A DNA stretch of 64,000 bases from Mastigias papua. Taxonomy: Eukaryota > Cnidaria > Scyphozoa > Rhizostomeae > Mastigiidae. The notes under the pieces were generated by a model. It was not told the DNA's origin. It did no database searches and saw only the letters and a list, made by a program, of their open reading frames with translations. Positions 56,641-64,000 of this stretch are shown here, piece by piece; the first letter of the stretch is position 1, and each line of letters begins with the position of its first letter. The stretch covers positions 14,791,093 through 14,855,092 of the forward strand of contig OZ025272.1 of the NCBI GenBank assembly GCA_964019165.1, given 5' to 3'. The position numbers and the translations under genes are program-made.

Positions 56641-59616
56641 TCATGCATCATGCATCAAAGACGTTTTAAAGGAGGCAAGGTTAGGTGCTAGCTTCGATTC
56701 TGTTGGTAGGCTGTTCCACATTTTCGAGCCCTTGTAGGAGAAGCCCTTCTGCCCATTAGAGGAATTCCTCTTTGGCAGCTTGAGATCTGTGGCAGTATTT
56801 CGTAGATTATACGTGGCCTCAGAATAGTTTGCAACCAACATGTCGAAGAGGTACTGAGGGGCAAGCCCATTTCTAGCTTTGTAGACAAGTACTTGCGTTT
56901 CATATTGGATAAGTTCTTCGATCGTTTTCCAACCTAGGCCCATGATTAAAGGTTTGCTAGGAGCATCAAAATTGCTTCCAGTTATTATTCTGGCTGCGCG
57001 ATTCTGAAGCTTCTGTAGTTGCTGTAATTCAGTAAGTCCACAGACACCCCAGACTGCGCAACAGTAGCGAAAATGTGGATCGACCAAACCAGTGTACAGA
57101 TTTTTAAGTGACTCAAAAGGTAAAAACCTTTTGGCATACCTTATCAGCCCAAGAGATCGAGAAATCTTTTTCGATACTTCTTGAATGTGATTCTTCCAAT
57201 CAAGAGTATTGTCAATATGGACTCCTAGATACTTAGTGCATTGAACAACATCGAGATCATTATGCCTTATATGCAGATGTAATTGCTCAGCTTGATTTTT
57301 CAAGATTGCAAGCTTCCGTTTAGTAGAAATTACCATGGAGTGCGTTTTAGCAACGTTAAGAGAAAGCTTGTTTCCCCGCAACCATTTATCAAGAGCTAGA
57401 AGGTCCTGGTTTAATGCCCTGTTTAACTGGGACATACTATGATTTTGTAGACTTAGGCTAGTGTCATCAGCATACATGTACACCTTAGCGTTATTAGTGA
57501 TTTTAGGAAGGTCATTGATATAAAGTAAAAATAATAATGGGCCAAGACACGAGCCTTGAGGGACACCTATATCTATATTTTGAACTTTAGAATCCACACC
57601 ATTAACCCTTGTAAACTGGGAGCGATTAGAGAGGTACGACTTAAACCACATTAGCTCCGAAGAGTGGATACCGTAGTGAGCAAGCTTTTGCACTAGGATT
57701 TTGTGATCAACTGTGTCAAAAGCTTTTTTCAAATCAACAAATATAACCCCAACATGTTTTCCCACATCTAAGCTGCTGTACCAATCATTAGTACATTTCA
57801 AAAGAGCAGTGGCTGTTGAGTGAAGTGATCTGAATCCAGATTGACTCGGAGCTAAGAGATCATTCGAGTTTAAATACTCATAAAGTTGGTTGTACACTAA
57901 TTTTTCAAAGAGCCTTGAAACGACTGGGAGGACTGATATTGGCCTATAGTTTTCTTTGGCGCTTTTATCTCCGTCTTTGAAAATAGGAATAACTCTAGCA
58001 ATTTTCCAAAGAGAAGGAAACTCCCTATCCTCTAAGGACTTGTTAAACATGTACGCTAGCGATTTGATGATGTAAGGCAAGGCAAGTTTCAGAAAATAAC
58101 TAGAGATATTGTCGTTTCCAAAGCCCTTAGATGTTTTTATTTTACCAATGGCATCCCTAATATTTTGTTCGTTAATCTTTGTAAATTTCATCGTTTTATT
58201 ACCTTCATTTATCCTGTAGTTACCAACTAAAAGGGGGTTTGGAGATGAATCAATTTTATCAGCTAACTCTTTGCCAATAGTGCAAAAGTAATCGTTCATC
58301 TTGTTTGAGATTTCATTTTTCTCATGGATTTCAATGTCTCCTACACTAAGAGATGTGATGTTGGTTGATTTGCTGCGCTTATTGAGAAGTGCGTTAGTTG
58401 TCTTCCAAGTTTCTTTCATATTACCTTTGCACTCAATAATCTTGTTAGTGAAATATTGCCTTTTTAGTGTGACATTAAGGTTGTTTACTTTATTACGGGC
58501 TGTTTTATATCTACCCATCATGGCTGGAGATTTGTGTTTAATAGCAGCTTTTTTAAGTCTATCCCTGGATTTCATCAAGGACTTAAGCTCATTCGTAATC
58601 CATGGAGAATTCTTATCAGAAACCCTAATCTCTCTTATTGGAGCATGCTTTTCAATAATAGCAGAAAATACGGATGACCATTCTCTAATGATAACATTAA
58701 TGTCACTAGATTTACTAACAACATTCTCCCAGCAGACTCTTGAAACATCGGCTATAAAAGCCTCATGGTTAAATTTTTTCATATTTCTAGTTTTAATCAT
58801 CTTATGGCTCCCACCAACGGCAGCGTTGAGTTTCCGTTTGCAAAAGACCATGTAATGGTCGCTCAACGCTACTTTATGTACCCCCGAATCTAAAACATTG
58901 TCCGTGCAAGTCGTAGCTATATGGTCAATGAGTGTAGATGTTGATAATGTGACCCTAGTTGGTTCTTTAATAATCTGTTTAAGACTGAACAGCTGGTATA
59001 AATTAAGTAAATGCCTGGAATTGCTATCCGACGAAAGTCCCTCCAATTCCTGGGATAGATCGCAGTTTATATCACCCATAAGAATGATTTCCTTGCCCTC
59101 TTTATCAAGATATGAGAGAACTCTTTCTGATTTTTGAAAGGTGCAAACTGGATCGTGTGGGGGCCTATACCAGGCAACAAAGAGAAAAGATTTGCATTTT
59201 AGTGGTTGGATTTCAATGCAGAGTAACTCAATATTTTCAACAGGGATATCTTTCCTGAGTAGGAACTTAAGGTTATCTTTGACATATATGGAGATCCCGC
59301 CACCACAGCGAGATCTATCAAGGCGCAGCTGCTTATACCCATTGATGTCTGTAATTTGATGTTCGATTGAGTAATCTAGCTTAGTCTCGTTTAATGCTAA
59401 TATATCTAATCCCATACTGTTCACTAGAATTTTAACTTCGTCCAAGTGACTTCTTAGCCCATTAACATTCAGGGATGCCATCATTAAACCCTTTTTAGAT
59501 TTAGTTATACTATTAAATATGTTATTGGTTTTTTGACCAAGGGAATTCAGTTTAGAATGGCTAGCACCAACCTGCGCTCCTCTAGTGTGCTTGTCACCCG
59601 CTAAACGAGTGAGCAT
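56641..59616 (-). CDS. LINE-D ORF2: endonuclease-reverse transcriptase
   Basis: 991 aa from the ATG at 59,616, which lies inside the end of ORF1 in another frame. The APE endonuclease (about 45-265) shows MASLNVNGLRS, LNETK, RCGGGISIYV, GDINCD and SDHYMVF. The reverse transcriptase (about 500-770) shows ARVIPIFKDGD, NYRPISVLP, QSGFRSLHSTATALL, FVDLKKAFDTVDH, GVPQGSCLGPLLF, YADD at 715-718 and KYLGVHID. The C-terminal region (LQKLQNRAARIITG..., YNLRNTATDLKLPK, SYKGSKMWNSLP) is typical of CR1-group proteins. The enzyme nicks the target and copies LINE RNA. No disruption seen. Confidence 0.95.
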   Translation of the reverse strand: MLTRLAGDKHTRGAQVGASHSKLNSLGQKTNNIFNSITKSKKGLMMASLNVNGLRSHLDEVKILVNSMGLDILALNETKLDYSIEHQITDINGYKQLRLDRSRCGGGISIYVKDNLKFLLRKDIPVENIELLCIEIQPLKCKSFLFVAWYRPPHDPVCTFQKSERVLSYLDKEGKEIILMGDINCDLSQELEGLSSDSNSRHLLNLYQLFSLKQIIKEPTRVTLSTSTLIDHIATTCTDNVLDSGVHKVALSDHYMVFCKRKLNAAVGGSHKMIKTRNMKKFNHEAFIADVSRVCWENVVSKSSDINVIIREWSSVFSAIIEKHAPIREIRVSDKNSPWITNELKSLMKSRDRLKKAAIKHKSPAMMGRYKTARNKVNNLNVTLKRQYFTNKIIECKGNMKETWKTTNALLNKRSKSTNITSLSVGDIEIHEKNEISNKMNDYFCTIGKELADKIDSSPNPLLVGNYRINEGNKTMKFTKINEQNIRDAIGKIKTSKGFGNDNISSYFLKLALPYIIKSLAYMFNKSLEDREFPSLWKIARVIPIFKDGDKSAKENYRPISVLPVVSRLFEKLVYNQLYEYLNSNDLLAPSQSGFRSLHSTATALLKCTNDWYSSLDVGKHVGVIFVDLKKAFDTVDHKILVQKLAHYGIHSSELMWFKSYLSNRSQFTRVNGVDSKVQNIDIGVPQGSCLGPLLFLLYINDLPKITNNAKVYMYADDTSLSLQNHSMSQLNRALNQDLLALDKWLRGNKLSLNVAKTHSMVISTKRKLAILKNQAEQLHLHIRHNDLDVVQCTKYLGVHIDNTLDWKNHIQEVSKKISRSLGLIRYAKRFLPFESLKNLYTGLVDPHFRYCCAVWGVCGLTELQQLQKLQNRAARIITGSNFDAPSKPLIMGLGWKTIEELIQYETQVLVYKARNGLAPQYLFDMLVANYSEATYNLRNTATDLKLPKRNSSNGQKGFSYKGSKMWNSLPTESKLAPNLASFKTSLMHDA

Positions 59617-60643
59617 GAAGATTGCTTGCAAACAAATGATATCCCTCAGGGGTAAGATGCATGCCCCATTTATCTATATGTTTGAATGCAATGTTAGAAT
59701 TGTTAAGGAAGTCCCAACCATTTGAAAAGCAGTTACGCTCCAGCGCAGCATTAGACTCAACGATGTATAGATTTTTCGGTGTGTCATACTTCTGTAGGAG
59801 AATCGAGGATACAATTATTCGAACGTTGGGGTTGACCTCCTTGAGCCTTTTACATGCCAAAGTAATGTTTTCTACAACCTTTTCTTGACTAATGCCTTTA
59901 CTAATGTCATTACTGCCCACGTGTATAACAACTTCATCAACATTTGGTAAGATACTATTGACTGATCCCCTATGTTTCGAAATGAGTTGACCACTTAGTA
60001 GACCTCCGATACCTTTGGCAATAAAACAGTTGGCGAGAAAATTCGATTCACCAACTCGTCGAACATGAGAGTCTCCTAGAAGGAGAACCTTCTTTGAAGC
60101 ATTAGATTTACTATTATTATCGTAACTTTCGTCATCTTGCTTCGGATTAATTTTCCTGGTAACACTGCAGATGTTACTGCTTTTGGATGCCACTTGGGAG
60201 CCTTTGGAGGAATGAGAGTTGCTTTTTTTGCTTCTGCTGTTCCTTTTGTTCTTGTCACTATTGTTCCATTCGCCATGGTATATTTGATTGTTGGCGTTAA
60301 CATCAATATTCCTGTTATTGTTGACATTGTAATTGTGGTTTTTGTTTTTAATATTTGTTGTCTTCTTGTTATAAGATGTTTGTTCTCGTTCTTTTTTTGC
60401 ACTGTTGGGATTTATTTTGGTGTTTAATTCTGATTTATGTCTAAGATATTGCTGATGTTTGCGAGCTTGGACTTCTTTTAATTGAGTGGCTAAGTCATGC
60501 TGTATTTTATCTTTTTTACTGTTCGAGTGGGCGATAGGATCAATAGGGTGTATCTTTGTGCTTGGAATTTGTTCGTATTGTATGTTTGTTTGTTTGTTCG
60601 AGGTGGCTATCTGGTCCAGACTATGCCTGGACTCATGACGCAT
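59594..60643 (-). CDS. LINE-D ORF1: SGNH/GDSL esterase-type protein
   Basis: 349 aa from the ATG at 60,643; the frame opens 15 nt earlier after a TGA. Residues 1-180 are a low-complexity, Asn/Lys/Ser-rich basic region likely to bind nucleic acid. The C-terminal half is an SGNH hydrolase: GDSH with Ser192, GSND with Asn245, and DKWGMHL with Asp324 and His329, the full catalytic set. Esterase ORF1 proteins are known in the CR1 clade; their exact role in transposition is unsettled. The last 23 nt overlap the start of ORF2. Confidence 0.9.
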   Translation of the reverse strand: MRHESRHSLDQIATSNKQTNIQYEQIPSTKIHPIDPIAHSNSKKDKIQHDLATQLKEVQARKHQQYLRHKSELNTKINPNSAKKEREQTSYNKKTTNIKNKNHNYNVNNNRNIDVNANNQIYHGEWNNSDKNKRNSRSKKSNSHSSKGSQVASKSSNICSVTRKINPKQDDESYDNNSKSNASKKVLLLGDSHVRRVGESNFLANCFIAKGIGGLLSGQLISKHRGSVNSILPNVDEVVIHVGSNDISKGISQEKVVENITLACKRLKEVNPNVRIIVSSILLQKYDTPKNLYIVESNAALERNCFSNGWDFLNNSNIAFKHIDKWGMHLTPEGYHLFASNLHAHSFSG

Positions 60644-60655
60644 TCTAACTTGCAA

Positions 60656-63600
60656 TCAATTATTTCTAGAGAAAAAGCTGCAAATGAACGATAAATCTTA
60701 CAACATCAGCGGAGAATTTGATGAGATTCATTAAAAAATATTTGATTAAACTATGGAATATTCTTGTTGGAACAAAAACCAAAAAAATTGACGCAGTAGC
60801 TCTGCTATTAACAGTTCGAAGTCCGAAAGGAGGAGATATTTCTCTTCTAGAAGGATACCATGCCATGTGCATAGTATTGTTACGGTATGCAAGAATGAAA
60901 AAGAGACTATTGCAACATGGATGCAGCTCCCGAACTCTCCCGAACGCTACTTTTGTCTAGAGAATTTTGTAGGAATACAATTTCAGGAAGAGAAGATATA
61001 TAGAGTTGCCACGCAAGGTTCTGATTGTAAATCAGGAACATCAAAAGAGAAATTATAGTTAACTGACGATGGCTCTTCAAGACTGGGTATAGCTTTGTCA
61101 AATTGTCACAGGGAGATATCAGCATGATTTTGGAAGAGTTCTTCGTAGACAATATGCAAAGACGCTGTAGATAATATCTGTACTCTGGAAGAAAGGGAAT
61201 AGGCCGAAGAAGATGATGATCAAATATTTGCAATGAAAATCATGATAGAAATTGAATTAGGATAAGCCTAACAGAGAGGAAACTTGCTGAGGAAAAATTC
61301 ACAGGTATTGCTTTTTGTGCACCTCAAAAACGTATTAATTTGTTTTACACATTTGATTACTTAGGACTATTATATTTGTAGAAATACGTTTTGGTACTCA
61401 AACTAATTCATGCCGAAGGTAAGATAAGAAGTTTGTTTAGTAAGGATAGTATTACACGGGGATAATTTGTTTTGCAACTTGTTTCATAACACCACAGAAT
61501 AACACCATTGAGATACAAGTCACATACTGTCTACTGCATGTAACATGACGTCATTTCTGTGTTGTACAACGCAGCTTCATGTGCCCCGCAACGCTCTATT
61601 CTACTCTCTGCAGTCATTGCCAGTATTTTTGTAGCCATTGCACAGAGTAAATTGCACAGAATATCGTTTTCTGCAACTTGCAACACAGTCCCACGTCTGG
61701 CGCAAGTGCAGTTTAAATTTTTGTTCAGTAATTGTCATTGCAAGTTGCAGGGATGGTTGCAAAATGCAAAAATCATCGCTAAATATAACGTACTTTACAA
61801 AAACATTTTGTAACACTTTCATTTGCCATAGCGACGCATGTTGGGTTGAAAAATGCTCCGTATAGCTCTAGATTGTGAATAGGAGTTGAAATATATTACA
61901 AAGACTGAAATAAATATCACAATTAATCAAAAGTAACTAGTTCTACATGACAATGAAATGAGGGAATTATAGACTTATGCACATTGAAGAGACCGGTTTG
62001 AAAGTACTACAGGAAGAAAAATAAACACATTGAGGGGAATAAATCCCAGCTGAATCTGTGTACTTTTATATCTTAACGTCTGGTTTACACATATTTGTTA
62101 TAATTGCTCAAATCATTGTGAATGACCCCAGCAATTTCAGTGATATCATTGATCTTGTGGAAACGTAAAATGAACGATTCTAGCAATCTCAATGATCCCA
62201 GCGATCTTACGGAAGCCTGAACGGACGATTCTGGCGACCAGAAAGATGAGGAACGCTGGGATAGAAACTTGTGTTGTTTCGGTGATTTTTATCTTTGCGA
62301 ATCACTAACTATTGTTCAGTTGATAACAATCAACAATCATTGTTCAATCAATTCACTTTAAGCAAACTGGCATCGCTCATTTGAAACATGAAAATAATGT
62401 GTGTTGTCAAAAAAGCCTCTCTTAATCGCTTCACCCAAAGGCCACTGTTATCATCCGAATGTGAAGTAATAAATTTCCCTTATATAGGTTATGATCTTAA
62501 TATTGCCAGTTTTCAATGTTAACAGTTCTTCAAACGTTGCTGTGCCCTGCGCATTCTAGCCCCTTTATCTTTTGTATACTCGAACAACAGCAATGTGGGT
62601 GGGCGCAAACACTGACAAAAGTCTACGAGTTGTCGTAATGGATTTACTAATAAGAATGACAGCCATTAGTTATATCTGCATGGCAGTACTGAGTGGACAG
62701 TCGAGCAGTGATGCTGTTATCTCTAGTCCCCATTTTCATGTTCTAGATCAGAACTAGGCATTGCACACACCGCGGGACGCATACCGCCATTCTGTTGACT
62801 CTCGCCGACCCCTGAAGGGTTAATTGAAAAATTAAGTAAAGAATTGTTCTAATTTCATGTATTCATACACCAAAGCTGCTTTTATTTTATGGTAGTCTTT
62901 ATTCACGCAACTTAACATAAAATTATTATAATGTAACTTGGAGTTCAGCCATTGCGCGCCTCTGACGTAGATCATTCCGTTAGTTTTATAGCTAGACAAT
63001 GTGACTCAACTAAACAGTAAGCGCACTCCCCATTCTGTTTACGTTTAAATAGCTTTTATTTCATTGATCCTTTTATGCGATTTATTTAATGTTTTCTGCG
63101 AAGACCCTAAATGCCAGCCGATGTTATCGCATTGACTTGAACGTCAACTGCCATTTGTTGTTTAAGGAAATTTGCATTTACGTCATCTCTCCTATCGTCG
63201 CACGCCTCTATGCTTACCGTTTTAAAAACAAACCGAGGCTACAAGCCCGAGTGAATGGTATGAATACAGCAGAAAACAAATCTTAATCCATTTGAAGGCC
63301 TTTGTTGTGATAGAATCCTTTGAGTTTTTACCAAATAATGTTTGTCTAAAGCAGTGCAATGAAGTCAATTGCTGTTGAGTAGTAATTGGCAGAATAGAGC
63401 TGTGACGTCATTTATAAAACAGTGCTCGTTTTTGTTATCCTTGTGTATGTATCCTTGTCAACAAAGTCGGAGAGACTTGCTTAGATTAATTCAATTCCAG
63501 ATGGTTGACAATTCAAAAGCGCGCTTTGATAGTGCCATGTTTTGTGCTGTAGAAAGCACAATGACCCAGTGGCCTTTTATGCGTCGCATCATGACAGCTC

Positions 63601-64000
63601 AGTACCATTCACAAACACGAAGACAAAACCACAATTGGTCATAGCCGAGCACTGAGATGATTGCGATGCTATTTTTGTAATCCCAGCCGACTCTTGCCGG
63701 TCAGGGACTATGCAGTTAGTTATAGCATGCCACGTCTATATCCCAACCTATATTGACATGGGTAAGATCGAGGGTTCAGCAGAGGACGTTGTCGTTTGAA
63801 GTCGTGGGGGTCCTTACGCACGGAAAACCCTTTTCTTTTCAGTTCCAATTATAGACAGAGATATTGGATACCACAAACAAGGCGATCACATCGAATAAAC
63901 GATATTTTGGCTTATAAGCTTAAAGGTATAAGTGGGCAAAGAATTGCCTATTCAACCACGCTCTGCAAAAATTCTAAAGAATTTCAATAGGCGAACAGCT
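60656..64000. other. Non-coding region, nothing recognised
   Basis: No confident exon, RNA gene or transposon. Small open frames (60,718-60,960; 61,559-61,813; 62,572-62,757; 63,369-63,644) show no domains. A degenerate 52-bp direct duplication lies at 62,132-62,183 and 62,184-62,234. Confidence 0.5.
62132..62234 (+). repeat. Two-copy 52-bp tandem duplication, diverged
   Basis: 62,132-62,183 and 62,184-62,234 align as CAATYTCARTGAT...GATCTT...GAACGATTCT-type copies with roughly one quarter of positions changed. Old duplication, no coding sense. Confidence 0.6.

Larger units (their letters stand above)
56361..60643 (-). mobile_element. LINE-D: CR1-like non-LTR retrotransposon with two open ORFs
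   Basis: Minus-strand element: ORF1 (esterase type), an overlapping ORF2 (endonuclease-reverse transcriptase), then a 3' UTR of about 280 nt with a terminal hairpin and an (AAT)n microsatellite tail in place of poly(A), seen as (ATT)7 at 56,361-56,381. These are CR1-group traits. The 5' boundary is not defined: no clear sequence mark or target duplication was found upstream of the ORF1 ATG at 60,643. Both ORFs are free of stops. Confidence 0.93.

Noticed and set aside
60718..60960. 80-codon frame beside LINE-D as a gene
   Set aside because: No domain, no codon bias visible, and no neighbouring exon.

Overview
No host gene could be identified with confidence. The window looks like animal (metazoan) nuclear DNA, probably from a marine invertebrate. 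The reasons are the AT-rich non-coding background with long microsatellites, the CR1-like LINE with an esterase-type ORF1, the Ty3/gypsy elements of metazoan type, and a LINE carrying a 2A ribosome-skipping peptide. Species cannot be assigned from this sequence alone.

Layout. Positions 1-43,498 are one large tandem satellite array of a 107-bp unit (about 165 good copies plus about 10 decayed ones at the right edge), split into four blocks by three transposon insertions. (i) LINE-A, 5,598-10,534, minus strand: a two-ORF APE-type LINE. Its ORF1 has a hydrophobic leader ending in a 2A motif. A single in-frame UAG separates ORF1 from ORF2, and ORF2 has no usable AUG. (ii) Gypsy-A, 17,453-30,627, plus strand: identical 496-bp LTRs and a 5-bp target duplication. 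It is itself broken by a 1,435-bp long-TIR DNA element (10-bp target duplication) and by a second LTR element, Gypsy-B (24,745-29,908, minus strand, identical 192-bp LTRs, 4-bp target duplication). (iii) Gypsy-C, 33,464-39,950, plus strand: 478-bp LTRs differing at one seen position, 4-bp target duplication, gag and pol both open. It is the most complete LTR element here.

Positions 43,499-56,360 are single-copy-looking AT-rich DNA with microsatellites (CATT, GT, TA), two possible MITEs and a foldback repeat. Positions 56,361 to about 60,643 hold LINE-D, a CR1-like LINE on the minus strand with both ORFs open. From 60,660 to the end nothing is recognisable.

The main theme is translational recoding. 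All three gypsy elements carry the same gag-pol signal: the heptamer TTTAAAC in the gag frame, a 6-nt spacer, then a GC-rich stem, with pol in the -1 frame. LINE-A combines a 2A skip site, an in-frame UAG between ORF1 and ORF2 followed directly by a hairpin, and a perfect 11-nt complement of that hairpin loop region in its own 3' UTR, where the complementary bases form the loop of a second hairpin. That layout resembles the long-range stop-codon readthrough switches of some plant RNA viruses and is the most promising candidate for something undescribed. It rests on one copy read by eye and needs family-wide comparison.
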